Positions 9,378-18,284 of a stretch of DNA of 64,000 bases are shown in pieces. Source of the DNA: Patulibacter brassicae (GTDB taxonomy: Bacteria; Actinomycetota; Thermoleophilia; Solirubrobacterales; Solirubrobacteraceae); assembly GCF_033949425.1 (NCBI RefSeq), contig NZ_JAXAVX010000003.1:248001-312000 (forward strand), read 5' to 3'. How positions within the stretch are numbered: the first letter of the stretch is position 1; every line of letters begins with the position of its first letter. The position numbers and the translations under genes were made by a program. The notes below the pieces were generated by a model. The model ran no database searches. It had not been told where the DNA came from and worked only from the letters and a program-made list of their open reading frames with translations.

Positions 9378-9521
9378 GGGGTGGGCTCCGGCACCCGCTC
9401 GGGGCGCGCCCGAGCCACGCACCGGAGCACGCGAGGGTACCTGAGCGACCCTCCTCCCCGCCGGTCCGCCAGCCGGTGGTGCGGTGCCCCGCGGGTGCGA
9501 CGCCCCTCACGCGGCGCGACC

Positions 9522-9576
9522 GATGCTCGCGGTCGCCGGTCGGAGCATCCGCGCTCCGCCAGGATCCACCGATCCT
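9522..9576. other. Cluster of small inverted repeats
   Basis: Three short perfect inverted repeats are packed here: GATGCTC/GAGCATC (9522-9528, 9543-9549), CGGAGC/GCTCCG (9541-9546, 9553-9558) and AGGATC/GATCCT (9561-9566, 9571-9576). They lie downstream of the GT4 stop at 9612 and upstream of the next minus-strand gene. They are probably transcript-end structures. Confidence 0.35.
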
Positions 9577-9611
9577 CGGGGCCTCGCGGCCGATCGTCGG
9601 TGCCTCCCGAC

Positions 9612-10688
9612 TCAGTCGCCGTCGCGCGTGCGTCGCAGCGCCAGCTCGTAGGCCGCGACGTGCGCCTGCGCCGCCTGGGTCCAGCTGCGCGCGCCGGCCA
9701 CGCGCCGCCCCGCCTGGACGAGGCGCTCGCGCATCCGCGGCTCGGTCGCCACCCGCGCCAGGACGCCGGCGAGGGCGTCCGCGTCACGGGGCGGGAAGAG
9801 CGCGGCGGCGTCCTCGACGGTCTCGGTGACGCCGGGCGCGCGCGCGGCGACGACCGGCACGCCCCGTGCCATCGCCTCCAGCGGCGTCAGCCCGACCCCC
9901 TCGTGCAGCGCGGGGTGCACGAGCGCCAGCGCGCCGTCCATGAGCGTCAGGAGCGCCTCCGCATCGGGCTCCTGCACGAGCCGCTCCCCCGGGGCCGGCG
10001 GCAGGTCGAGCCGACCGGCGAGGACGAGGTCGGGCGTCCCGTCCCCCAGCGCGTCGCGCAGGAGCGCGTAGCCGGCGCGCAGCGTCGGCAGGTCCTTGCG
10101 GGGCTCGGCGTCGCCGACGTAGAGCAGGTACGGGCGCCCGGGCGCCGGCGCGTCGCGGACCGTGCGCCCCGCGCGCACGTCGCGGGCCCGCCACTGCCCG
10201 GGGCCATGGGGGGCGACGACGATCCGGTCGGCGGGGACCCCCCACCGCTCGCGGACGTCGCGCGCCGTCGTGCGGGACACGGCGACGACCGCGCCGGTGC
10301 GCAGCGCGGCGGTCCGGTGCGTGCGCGACGCCCAGCGGGCGAAGCGCGGGTCGAAGCACTCGGGCAGGACCTCGAAGGCCAGGTCGTGGACCGTCAGCAC
10401 CTGCGCCACGTCGCCCAGGCGCCGCGCGTGCGCCGGCAGCGGGTGGTGCAGGACGTCCACGCCCTGTCGACGCGCGTGCCGCGGCAGCTCCTCGTGGAGC
10501 CAGCGGAGGTCGTGGACGAGGTTGCGCGCCGAGCGCACGCGGCCTCCGCCCGGGGCGCCGCGCGTGACGTCGGCGACGGTGCGCACGTCGACGCCCTCGT
10601 CCCGCAGCGCGGCGGCCAGCCGCTCGAGGTAGACCCCGGTGCCGGTCGCGCCGCGCAGGGCGTAGCTCGTGTCGAGCAGGACCTTCAC
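9612..10688 (-). CDS. Family 4 glycosyltransferase (mannosyltransferase-like)
   Basis: 358 residues from a GTG at 10688 (MKVLLDTSYALRGATGTGVY). The GTGVY/R start, the VLTVHDLAFEV segment and VAVSRTTARDV are typical of the GT4 subgroup that includes WbaZ/MtfB-type mannosyltransferases. The donor site shows LYVGDAEPRKDL and HEGVGLTPLEAMARGVPVV (EX7E). A -10-like TAGGGT lies on this strand at 10727-10732. It is divergent from the GT4 gene at 10841 across a 152-bp intergenic region. Specificity is inferred only from general resemblance. Confidence 0.8.
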   Translation of the reverse strand: MKVLLDTSYALRGATGTGVYLERLAAALRDEGVDVRTVADVTRGAPGGGRVRSARNLVHDLRWLHEELPRHARRQGVDVLHHPLPAHARRLGDVAQVLTVHDLAFEVLPECFDPRFARWASRTHRTAALRTGAVVAVSRTTARDVRERWGVPADRIVVAPHGPGQWRARDVRAGRTVRDAPAPGRPYLLYVGDAEPRKDLPTLRAGYALLRDALGDGTPDLVLAGRLDLPPAPGERLVQEPDAEALLTLMDGALALVHPALHEGVGLTPLEAMARGVPVVAARAPGVTETVEDAAALFPPRDADALAGVLARVATEPRMRERLVQAGRRVAGARSWTQAAQAHVAAYELALRRTRDGD

Positions 10689-10825
10689 GAGCGCTCCGCT
10701 GGTCGCGGCCAGGCCATCCGGTCCGGACCCTAGATGATCGGTCGCGGCGTCCGCCGGACCGTCGCCGCGCGTCGGTCGTCCGTCCGCGACGGACGCCGCC
10801 GGGCCCGGCCGCCCGGCCGGGGCAC

Positions 10826-10831
10826 TAACGT
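10826..10831 (+). promoter_or_regulatory. -10 box TAACGT, leaderless type
   Basis: TAACGT ends 9 nt before the ATG at 10841, with no room for a Shine-Dalgarno sequence. This fits transcription starting at or beside the start codon. Confidence 0.45.
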
Positions 10832-10840
10832 TCCGGTCCG

Positions 10841-11977
10841 ATGCGCTCGCTCCTCGTGGTGCACGCGGTGGACCGGCCCGGAGGCGCCGAGATGGCGCTG
10901 CTGCGCGCCGCGCCCCTGCTGGCCGAGCGCGGATGGCGGATCACGATGACGAGCCCGAGCGGCCGCCGGCCCGCCGACGCCCCGGAGTCCGTCACCTGGC
11001 GTCAGCAGCCGGTCGGCGGCATGGGCCGCGGCCAGGGCCTCGCCGCGCTGCTCGCCTACCGGCGCTTCCGCGCCCTCGCCGCCGAGCACGACGTGACGCT
11101 GCTCAACGGCACGGTCCCGGCCCGGCTCCTGCCGGCGCTGCGCCCGCCGGGCCGCCCCGCCGCGCGGATCGCCACCCGCGTCGCCGTCCACCTGCACGAC
11201 ATGGTCGAGCGGGTGCCGCGCTTCTGGGACGCCGCCGACGTCCTGCTCGCCGACTCCCGCGCCTGCGCGCGACCGGTCGCGCAGCGCCTCGGCCGCGAGA
11301 TCGCCGTCACCGGCTGCCCCGTCGACCTCGACCCGCCGGCGATCCCGCCGCCGTGGACGCCCGACGGGCGACCGATCGTCGCCTTCGTCGGCCGGATCGA
11401 GCCGCGCAAGGGCCCGCTGGACCTGCTGCGCGCGGCGGACGCGATCACCGGCGCGGCGCCCCGCACGCGGATCGTCGTCGTCGGCGACGACCCCTACGGC
11501 AGCGATCCGGCGTACGTCCGCGCCGTCGAGCGCCAGGCCGGTGCCGCCGGCGTGGAGCGCTGGCCGTGGCAGGCCGCCGGCCCGTCGTTGCTGCGCCACG
11601 TCGACGTGCTCGTCGTCCCGTCCCGTCGCGAGCCGTTCGGGACCGTCGCGGCCGAGGCGCTCGCCGCCGGCGTCCCCGTCGTCGCCTCCGCCGTCGACGG
11701 CCTGGTCGAGGTCGTCGAGGACGGCCGGACCGGGCGGCTCGTCCCGCCCGGTGATCCCGTCTCGCTCGCCCACGGCGTCGTGTGGGCGCTGCGCGAGCGC
11801 CTGCTGCTCGGCGACGCCTGCCGCGCGTCGGCGCAGCGCTGGAGTCGCGAGGCGGTCGCCGAGCGGATCGACGCCGCCCTGCGCGGGGCGCCGGTCCCCG
11901 AGCCCGAGAGCCCCGCCGACGCGCTGTCGCGCGCGGCCACCGGGCACGCGGGCGCCGGGACCCCCGAGGACGCCTGA
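10841..11977 (+). CDS. Family 4 glycosyltransferase
   Basis: 378 residues, starting with SLLVVHAVDRPGGAEMALL (the GGAE loop typical of GT4 acceptor domains). C-terminal donor domain: VAFVGRIEPRKGPLDLLRAA (basic donor-contact residues) and SRREPFGTVAAEALAAGVPVV as EX7E. The last about 30 residues are Pro/Ala-rich and look disordered. It is followed 2 nt later by another glycosyltransferase gene, so they form an operon behind the leaderless-type -10 box at 10826. Confidence 0.85.
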   Translation: MRSLLVVHAVDRPGGAEMALLRAAPLLAERGWRITMTSPSGRRPADAPESVTWRQQPVGGMGRGQGLAALLAYRRFRALAAEHDVTLLNGTVPARLLPALRPPGRPAARIATRVAVHLHDMVERVPRFWDAADVLLADSRACARPVAQRLGREIAVTGCPVDLDPPAIPPPWTPDGRPIVAFVGRIEPRKGPLDLLRAADAITGAAPRTRIVVVGDDPYGSDPAYVRAVERQAGAAGVERWPWQAAGPSLLRHVDVLVVPSRREPFGTVAAEALAAGVPVVASAVDGLVEVVEDGRTGRLVPPGDPVSLAHGVVWALRERLLLGDACRASAQRWSREAVAERIDAALRGAPVPEPESPADALSRAATGHAGAGTPEDA

Positions 11978-11979
11978 CC

Positions 11980-12915
11980 GTGCGCGTCGCGCTCGACACG
12001 CGGGGCGGCGCGGACCTGCGCGGCATCGGGCGCTACGTCCGCTGCCTGCACGACGCGCTGCTGGCGACCGCCGGAGAGGGCGACGAGCTCGTGGAGCGGC
12101 GCCGGCCGACCGGGTGCGACGCGTTCCACAGCCCGTGGCTCGACGGCGTCCTGCTGCGGCCCGGCCGGCCGCAGGTCGTCACGCTGCACGACCTCGTGCC
12201 GCTCAAGCGCCGCAGCGAGTACCTGCGGACCGGCATCCGCTTCCGCCTGCGGTACCTCGCGGTGCAGCGCGCCGACCGGGTGATCGTCCCGACCGCCGCG
12301 GTCGGGCGCGACGTCACCGAGCACCTCGAGGTGTCCCCCGCCCGCCTGCGCGTCATCCACGAGGCGCCCGCCCCGGTGTTCCGGCCGGCGAAGGGCGACG
12401 CCGTCGCGGAGCTGCGCTCGCGACTCGGCCTGCCGGAGCGGTTCCTGCTCTGGGTCGGCGGCATGCGCCACCGGGACCCCCGCAAGCGCCTCACCGAGCT
12501 CACCGCCGCCCCGCGGACCCTCCCGCTCGTCCTCGCCGGACCGGCCGGCGAGTGGACCGCGTCGCTGCCCGACGTCCAGCTGACGGGCGAGCTCACCGAC
12601 GAGGACCTCGCGACGCTCTACAGCGCCGCCCACGCCCTCGTCCTGCCCTCCGACGACGAGGGCTTCGGCCTGACCCCGATCGAGGCGCTCGCCTGCGGCT
12701 GCCCCGTCGCCTGCAGCGACGTCCCGGCCGTCCGCGAGGTGCTCGACGGTCGCGCGGCGTTCGCGCCGCGGGAGGACGTCGACGCCCTCGTGGCGCTCGC
12801 CGAGACGCTCGAGCGTCCGGCTCCCGCCCCGCCCGCGTGGACCTGGGCCGACGCCGCCCGCGCCACCTGGGACGTGTATCGGGAGTTGGCGGGCCCCAGC
12901 CCGCGCGTCGCCTGA
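11980..12915 (+). CDS. Family 4 glycosyltransferase, short form
   Basis: 311 residues from the GTG at 11980, 2 nt after the previous stop; this start gives the expected first strand RVALDTRGGADLRGIGRY. HDLVPLKRR and VIVPTAAVGRDV match WbaZ-like GT4 enzymes, and DDEGFGLTPIEALACGCPVA is the EX7E segment. It is shorter than the usual 350-380 residues because the N-terminal domain is reduced. Its C-terminal region (WTWADAARATWDVYRELA) is the normal family end, so it is not truncated. Convergent with the exonuclease gene. Confidence 0.8.
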   Translation: MRVALDTRGGADLRGIGRYVRCLHDALLATAGEGDELVERRRPTGCDAFHSPWLDGVLLRPGRPQVVTLHDLVPLKRRSEYLRTGIRFRLRYLAVQRADRVIVPTAAVGRDVTEHLEVSPARLRVIHEAPAPVFRPAKGDAVAELRSRLGLPERFLLWVGGMRHRDPRKRLTELTAAPRTLPLVLAGPAGEWTASLPDVQLTGELTDEDLATLYSAAHALVLPSDDEGFGLTPIEALACGCPVACSDVPAVREVLDGRAAFAPREDVDALVALAETLERPAPAPPAWTWADAARATWDVYRELAGPSPRVA

Positions 12916-13032
12916 CCACCCGCACGACCCGAACCCCGCCACCGACCCGCGACCCAGCGCCCCGCCCGCGGCCGGCGCGGAGGTCCCGCGCCCGGCACGA
13001 CCGAGCGCGTGCGGCGACCGACGCCGAGCCGG

Positions 13033-13947
13033 TCAGCCCTCGCCGCGCAGCTCGGCGGCGAGGCGGGTCATGCCGAGGGCCTCGGCCGCCGCGGCGCCGC
13101 CCTCGCGATCGGTCGTCCCTGGGGCCACCGGCTCCACGTCGGCCTCGACGAGGCGGGCGACCTCGCGGTCGCGGCGGACCTCGGCGGCGTGCTCGCGCAG
13201 GACGGCGGCCAGTCGCGGCGTCAGGCCGTCGCCGTGGACCGGGGCGCCGCCCGGCTCGCCGTCGGGGCCCGGGGCGCCCGCGGCGCGCAGCACGCCCTCG
13301 AGGTCGCCGTGGGCCGCGAGCAGCCGCGCCGCCGTCTTCGCGCCGATCCCGGGCGCTCCGGGGATGCCGTCGGACGGGTCGCCGCGCAGGGCGATGAGGT
13401 CGGTCACCTGGCCGGGCTCGACGCCGAGCAGCTCCCGGACCCCGTCGACGTCGACGGTGACGAAGCCCGGGCCCTGGCCCTTGGCCGGCGGGCGCCGCGC
13501 GACGACGCGCTCGCCGACGCAGGCCAGCAGATCGCGGTCGGCGGTCGCGATCGCCGCCGTCGCGTCCGGGTCCTCCTCGACGTGGCGCCGCGCGAGCGTC
13601 GCCATGACGTCGTCGGCCTCCAGGTCGCCGCCGTCCCGGACGCTCCATCCGAAGGCGCGCAGGAGGTCCGGGGCCTGCTCCCAGCGACGCCGCAGCGCGT
13701 CGGGCATCGGCTCGCGGTGCGCGTGGTACGCGGGCAGGAGGGCCGTGCGGTGGACGGCCTCCTCCGCCCCCGTCGCGCAGACGACCGCCACCGGATCGAG
13801 CTCCTGGACCTCGAGCAGGATCGTGCGGACGGTGCCGAGAAGCGCGCCGATCGGCTCGCCGTCGGCGCCCGCGATGCTCGACGGCAGCGCGAAGTGCGCG
13901 CGGTAGAGGAGCCAGGGGACGTCGAGCAGGAGCAAGGGGCCGGGCAC
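13033..13947 (-). CDS. Stand-alone 5'-3' exonuclease (Pol I N-domain type)
   Basis: 304 residues from a GTG at 13947. Conserved acidic clusters of the FEN/5'-exo family are present: LLLLDVPWLLYRAH at the N-terminus, GGDLEADDVMATLA, IATADRDLLACV, and the helix-hairpin segment RGDPSDGIPGAPGIGAKTAARLL. There is no polymerase domain, so it is a separate flap/5'-nuclease as found in many actinobacteria. It probably acts in RNA-primer removal or repair. A -10 box TAGCCT at 13954-13959 lies 6 nt before the start, suggesting a leaderless mRNA; the CadD-like gene is divergent 60 bp away. Confidence 0.85.
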   Translation of the reverse strand: MPGPLLLLDVPWLLYRAHFALPSSIAGADGEPIGALLGTVRTILLEVQELDPVAVVCATGAEEAVHRTALLPAYHAHREPMPDALRRRWEQAPDLLRAFGWSVRDGGDLEADDVMATLARRHVEEDPDATAAIATADRDLLACVGERVVARRPPAKGQGPGFVTVDVDGVRELLGVEPGQVTDLIALRGDPSDGIPGAPGIGAKTAARLLAAHGDLEGVLRAAGAPGPDGEPGGAPVHGDGLTPRLAAVLREHAAEVRRDREVARLVEADVEPVAPGTTDREGGAAAAEALGMTRLAAELRGEG

Positions 13948-13953
13948 GCGGCC

Positions 13954-13959
13954 AGGCTA
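13954..13959 (-). promoter_or_regulatory. -10 box TAGCCT, leaderless type
   Basis: On the minus strand TAGCCT is followed by 6 nt and the GTG start of the exonuclease gene. It shares a 60-bp divergent region with the TAGGGT box at 13995. Confidence 0.5.
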
Positions 13960-13994
13960 CCGCCGCCCGGCGCGGAGGCCGCGCGGCGCCCGGC

Positions 13995-14000
13995 TAGGGT
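13995..14000 (+). promoter_or_regulatory. -10 box TAGGGT, leaderless type
   Basis: TAGGGT is followed by 7 nt and the GTG start at 14008, leaving no space for a ribosome-binding site. Confidence 0.5.
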
Positions 14001-14007
14001 CCCCGCC

Positions 14008-14586
14008 GTGCGCGCCGAGACGATCGCCGCGGCGATCGGGCTCTTCGCCGTCACGAACATCGACGACCTCGTGATCCTCGCCCTGCTCTTCGGCCGGGCC
14101 GCGGGCGACCGGCGCGCCGAGCGGGCGATCCTCGCCGGCCAGCTCGCCGGGTTCGGCGCGATCGTCGTGCTGGCGCTCGTGGCGACGGCGGGCGCGACGC
14201 TCCTCCCCGACGACGCGATCCCGTACCTCGGGCTCCTGCCCCTCGCCCTCGGGGTCCGCGCGGCGTGGGCCCTGCGCGGCGGCGAGGACGAGGAGGGAGC
14301 GCCGCCCGCGCTCGGCGTCGGGGCCGTCGCGGCGCTGACGCTCGCCAACGGCGGCGACAACGTCGGCGTCTACGTCCCAGTCTTCGCTCGCGCCGACGCA
14401 GGCGCCGTGGCCACGACCATCGCGGCGTTCCTCGTCCTCGTCGTCGCCTGGTGCTGGGCCGGGCGGCGGCTCGCGCGTCACCCGCCCGTCGCCCGCCTCC
14501 TCGCCCGGTGGGGCCACGTGCTGCTGCCGGTGGTCCTCGTCGCCCTCGGCGTGGCGATCCTCGTCGAGGGCGACGCGGGCGCCTGA
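14008..14586 (+). CDS. CadD-family membrane transporter
   Basis: 192 residues from GTG. Five to six hydrophobic segments and the opening TIAAAIGLFAVTNIDDLVIL match the cadmium-resistance transporter (CadD) family. A second conserved acidic motif, LANGGDNVGVYVPVFA, lies near 112-127; these two Asp-containing helices recur in CadD/LysE-like exporters. Likely role: export of a divalent cation or small solute across the inner membrane; Cd is the characterised substrate elsewhere, not proven here. The gene is monocistronic, behind its own -10 box, and ends before a strong palindrome. Confidence 0.8.
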   Translation: MRAETIAAAIGLFAVTNIDDLVILALLFGRAAGDRRAERAILAGQLAGFGAIVVLALVATAGATLLPDDAIPYLGLLPLALGVRAAWALRGGEDEEGAPPALGVGAVAALTLANGGDNVGVYVPVFARADAGAVATTIAAFLVLVVAWCWAGRRLARHPPVARLLARWGHVLLPVVLVALGVAILVEGDAGA

Positions 14587-14615
14587 CGCGAGGCGGGCCC
14601 GCCGGGCTCGCGGTC

Positions 14616-14664
14616 GTCGCGTGGCGGGTGCGCCTCGCCCCGCGACGCGAGGCCGCCACGCGAC
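14616..14664. terminator. REP-like palindrome, bidirectional terminator
   Basis: GTCGCGTGGCGG (14616-14627) pairs perfectly with CCGCCACGCGAC (14653-14664). The 25-nt loop contains an inner CCTCG/CGAGG stem. It lies between the convergent cadD-like gene and ptsI. It shares the outer arm (CGCGTGGCGG), the CGCCTCGCCC loop start and the CGAGG inner arm with the element at 119-165. Confidence 0.65.
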
Positions 14665-14677
14665 GGGCGGCGCGGTC

Positions 14678-16402
14678 TCAGCCGCCGAGGGCGATCTGCC
14701 GCGCCGCCGCGGCGTCCGGCGCCGCGAGGACGGCGTCGGCGAGCGCGCGGCACTCCTCGAGCGTGCGCTCCGCGAGCGCCGCGCGGACGTCGGGGACGCT
14801 CGCGGCGGCCATCGAGAGGCTCGTGACGCCGAGGCCGACGAGCACCGGGGCCAGGAGCGGGTCGCCGGCGGCCTCGCCGCAGACGCCGACGGGCTTCGCG
14901 CGCGCCCGCCCGGCGGTGGCGGTCGTCGCCACGAGCCGCAGGAGCACCGGCTGCCAGACGTCGAGCAGGTCGGCGAGCTCGTGGTCGAGGCGGTCGGCGG
15001 CGAAGGCGTACTGGGCCAGGTCGTTCGTCCCGAGCGAGACGAAGTCGCACGCGTCGAGGATCCGGCCGGCGTCGAGCGCGGCGGCGGGCACCTCGACCAT
15101 CGTGCCCGCGACCGGCAGTCCGTGGCCGCGCACCTGGGCGGCGAACGCCGCCGCCTCCCCGGGCAGCGAGACCATCGGGGCCATCACCCAGACCTCGGCG
15201 CCCGAGCCCTCCGCCGCGTCGGCGATCGCGCGCAGCTGCTCGTCGAGCAGCTCGGGGTGGCGGCGGCCCGTGCGGTAGCCGCGCACGCCGAGCGCGGGGT
15301 TCGGCTCGTCGGGGTCGGTGAGGAACGGCAGCGGCTTGTCCGCGCCGGCGTCGAGCGTCCGCACGACGACCTTGCGCCCCGCGAACGCGGCGAAGATCCG
15401 ACGGTAGGCGGCGCGCTGCTCGTCGACGGTGGGCGCGTCGGGCCGGTCGAGGTACAGCAGCTCGGTCCGCAGCAGCCCGACGCCCTCGGCGTCGACCGCG
15501 GCGGCGTCCTCCGGCGCCTGGCCCGCGCCGAGGTTCACGAGGAGCTTCACCGCGTGGCCGTCGGCGGTGCGCCCCGGTCCGTGGTGGGCGGCGGCCCGCG
15601 CCGCGCGCGCCTCCTGCTCGGCGCGACGCCGCGCGACCTCGTCGCCGTCCGGCGCGGGCAGCACGGCGCCGTCGCGTCCGTCGACGAGGACCGGGGTCTC
15701 GTCCGGCAGGTCCATCGCCCCCCGGCAGCCGACGACGGCCGGGATCCCGAGCGAGCGGGCGATGATCGCCGTGTGGCTCGTCGCGCCGCCGAGCGCGGTG
15801 ACGATCCCGACGACCTGCGCGACGTCGAGCGTCGCGGTGTCGGCCGGCGTCAGGTCGTCGGCGACGAGCACGTGCGGGTGTCCCGGCTCCGGCAGCCCCG
15901 GAAGCGGCACGCCGAGCAGCGTCGCCACGACGCGGTGGCGCAGGCCGTCGAGGTCCGCCGCCCGCTCGGCCATGTAGCCGCCCTGGGCGACGAGCTGCTC
16001 GCGGAACGCGTCGAGCGCGACGGTCACCGCGACGGCTCCCGGCCGGCCCTCGGTGACCAGCGCGGCGGCGCGATCGGCGAGCACCGGGTCGGCGGCCATC
16101 ATCGACTGGGCATCGAGGATCTCCGCGGCCTCCTCGCGCCCGCGCTCGCGGGCCGCCTCGGCGGCCTCGTCGAGCGCGTCGGCGGCGGCGTCGAGCGCCG
16201 CCTGGACCCGCTCGACCTCCGCCGCGGGGTCCGCGGGGGCCGGGAGGTCGCGCGGCACCTCGGCCGGGCGCCCGATCCGGGCGACCGGGCCGACGGCGAC
16301 GCCCGGGCAGACGCCGACCCCGGCCAGCGGGCCCACGGGCGCCGCACCGGGACCGCCGGGGGCCTCCGTCGCGCGCAGGGTCGTCGTGCGCCGGGCGTCC
16401 AC
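14678..16402 (-). CDS. ptsI: PTS enzyme I (PEP-protein phosphotransferase)
   Basis: 574 residues, the normal EI length. It transfers phosphate from PEP to HPr. The active-site His210 is in GGATSHTAIIARS; the PEP-binding barrel carries the metal-site region and the catalytic Cys508 in VGVCGEAAGDP. The N-terminal extension of about 25 residues is Ala/Pro-rich. The GTG start is 3 nt after the ptsH stop, so EI and HPr are translationally linked. It is the last gene of the fructose PTS operon, meaning the general PTS proteins are encoded with the fructose-specific ones. Confidence 0.95.
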   Translation of the reverse strand: MDARRTTTLRATEAPGGPGAAPVGPLAGVGVCPGVAVGPVARIGRPAEVPRDLPAPADPAAEVERVQAALDAAADALDEAAEAARERGREEAAEILDAQSMMAADPVLADRAAALVTEGRPGAVAVTVALDAFREQLVAQGGYMAERAADLDGLRHRVVATLLGVPLPGLPEPGHPHVLVADDLTPADTATLDVAQVVGIVTALGGATSHTAIIARSLGIPAVVGCRGAMDLPDETPVLVDGRDGAVLPAPDGDEVARRRAEQEARAARAAAHHGPGRTADGHAVKLLVNLGAGQAPEDAAAVDAEGVGLLRTELLYLDRPDAPTVDEQRAAYRRIFAAFAGRKVVVRTLDAGADKPLPFLTDPDEPNPALGVRGYRTGRRHPELLDEQLRAIADAAEGSGAEVWVMAPMVSLPGEAAAFAAQVRGHGLPVAGTMVEVPAAALDAGRILDACDFVSLGTNDLAQYAFAADRLDHELADLLDVWQPVLLRLVATTATAGRARAKPVGVCGEAAGDPLLAPVLVGLGVTSLSMAAASVPDVRAALAERTLEECRALADAVLAAPDAAAARQIALGG

Positions 16403-16405
16403 CGC

Positions 16406-16690
16406 TCAGTCCTCCTCGCGCTCGACGATCGCGACGAGCTCCTCGAGCGTCGCCGGGGCGTCGTCGCCGGCGGCGCTGAGGGTCACCTCGTCGCCGTGGC
16501 GCGCGCCGAGCGCGATCACCGAGAGCAGGCTGCGGGCGTCGACGGCCTCGCTGCCGGCGACGCTGATCGTCACGTCGACGCCGCGGCGACCGGCCTTCGT
16601 CGCGGCCTTGACGAGCAGCGACGCGGGACGGGCGTGGAGGCCGACGGACGAGCCGACGACGGCGGTGGCGGTCTGCGTGGTGGTGGTCAT
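16406..16690 (-). CDS. ptsH: Phosphocarrier protein HPr
   Basis: 94 residues. The phosphorylated His19 sits in VGLHARPASLLV, and DARSLLSV contains Ser54 at the position of the regulatory Ser46 of Gram-positive HPr. It accepts phosphate from enzyme I and passes it to the EIIA protein encoded upstream. Whether Ser54 is actually phosphorylated is unknown; no HPr kinase gene is in the window. It lies 64 nt after the EIIBC stop. Confidence 0.95.
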   Translation of the reverse strand: MTTTTQTATAVVGSSVGLHARPASLLVKAATKAGRRGVDVTISVAGSEAVDARSLLSVIALGARHGDEVTLSAAGDDAPATLEELVAIVEREED

Positions 16691-16754
16691 GGGAGCTGGT
16701 TCCTCCGGGAGCGGGAGGTCCGGCGCCGTGCGACGCCGGACCGGACGTGGTGGC

Positions 16755-18284
16755 TCAGGCGTGCGCGGCGGGTCGGGCCACCGGCGCGGCGCTCGTCGCG
16801 GTGGCGACGAGCACGGGACCGTCGTCGGACGCCGCGTCGGTGGCGCCGACCGGGCGCCGGCCGAGCGACTTCGCGCCGATCAGGCAGGCGCAGGTGACGG
16901 CGGTGCCGGCGACGATCGACAGGACCCAGAGGCCCGGGGAGCCGATCAGCGGCACGATCCAGAGCCCGCCGTGCGGCGCCGGCGACGAGGCGCCCAGGCC
17001 CATCGACAGCGCCCCGCCGACCGCCGAGCCGGCCATCAGCGAGGGGATGACGCGCAGCGGATCGGCCGCCGCGAACGGGATCGCGCCCTCGGTGATGAAC
17101 GACGCGCCGAGCAGCCAGTTCGCCTTGCCGGCCTCGCGCTCGTCCTCCGTCCAGAGCTGCCGCCGCACGACGGTCGCCAGCGCGATGCCCAGCGGCGGGG
17201 TCATGCCGGCGACGATCACCGCGGCCATGATGTCCGGATTCGCGGTGATGCTCGCGACCCCGAAGGTGTAGGCGACCTTGTTGATCGGGCCGCCCATGTC
17301 GAAGGCCATCATCAGGCCGAGCAGGCCGCCGAGGAGGATGGCGTTCGAGCCGCCGAGGCCCTCGAGCCAGTCGGTGACGGCGTCCATGAGGTCGGCGACC
17401 GGCGGACCGACGACGGAGATCATGAGCAGGCCGACGATCGTCGTGGCCGCGAGCGGGACGACGACCACCGGCATGATCCCGCGGACGTTCCTGTGGACCG
17501 GGATCCGGTTGATCGCGAGGACGACGGCGCCGGCGAGGAGGCCCGCGACGAGACCGCCGAGGAAGCCGGCGTTCACGGCGTTCGCGAGCAGGCCGCCGAC
17601 GATGCCGGGGACGAGGCCCGGTCGGTCGGCCATGCCGTAGGCGATGTAGCCGGCCAGGATCGGCACGAGCATCGAGAACGCCGTGGCGCCGATCTTGAAC
17701 AAAACGCCCGCGATCCCGACCTGGGACCAGATCTGGGTGATGTCCTCGATCGCCTTGTAGGTCGTGCCGTCGAACGTGCCGCCGTTGACCTTCGTGGCGA
17801 TCTCCGGACCGCCGACGAGGAACGCGATCGCGATCAGCAGGCCGCCCGCGGCGACGAACGGGATCATGTAGCTCACGCCCGTCATGAGCCACTGGCGCAG
17901 GAGCGAGCCGAAGCCGGTCTCCTTCGGCGGCGTGGCCGGTCGCGCGGCGGCCGGGGCGGCCACCCCGGACGCGGCGCGCGCCTCGGCGGCGGCCTGGGCG
18001 TCGCCGACCATCCCGGCGGCGTGGTTGATGGCCTGCTTCACGCCGCCCTCGACGATCGGCAGGTGGTCGAACCGCTCGCGGCCGCGCACGGCGACGTCGG
18101 CGGCGAGGATCACCGCGTCGGCCTGCTGGAGCTGCTCGTCGGTGAACGGCGTGGAGCCGGCGGAGCCCTGGGTCTCGACCACGATCTCGTGGCCGGCGGC
18201 CTTCGCCGCCTGCTCCAGGGCCTCCGCGGCCATGTACGTGTGCGCGATGCCGGTGGGGCACGCGGTGACGGCGATCAGGCGCAT
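16755..18284 (-). CDS. fruA: Fructose PTS enzyme IIBC
   Basis: 509 residues from the ATG at 18284. The IIB domain starts at once with IAVTACPTGIAHTYMAAEAL; Cys9 is the phosphorylation site. A Pro/Ala linker (100-122) leads into a IIC domain with about nine TM segments, including the sugar-site motif FITEGAIPF (396-404) and APHGG. It transports fructose and phosphorylates it to fructose 1-phosphate. It overlaps the EIIA gene by ATGA. The EIIA is encoded separately rather than fused. Confidence 0.93.
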   Translation of the reverse strand: MRLIAVTACPTGIAHTYMAAEALEQAAKAAGHEIVVETQGSAGSTPFTDEQLQQADAVILAADVAVRGRERFDHLPIVEGGVKQAINHAAGMVGDAQAAAEARAASGVAAPAAARPATPPKETGFGSLLRQWLMTGVSYMIPFVAAGGLLIAIAFLVGGPEIATKVNGGTFDGTTYKAIEDITQIWSQVGIAGVLFKIGATAFSMLVPILAGYIAYGMADRPGLVPGIVGGLLANAVNAGFLGGLVAGLLAGAVVLAINRIPVHRNVRGIMPVVVVPLAATTIVGLLMISVVGPPVADLMDAVTDWLEGLGGSNAILLGGLLGLMMAFDMGGPINKVAYTFGVASITANPDIMAAVIVAGMTPPLGIALATVVRRQLWTEDEREAGKANWLLGASFITEGAIPFAAADPLRVIPSLMAGSAVGGALSMGLGASSPAPHGGLWIVPLIGSPGLWVLSIVAGTAVTCACLIGAKSLGRRPVGATDAASDDGPVLVATATSAAPVARPAAHA

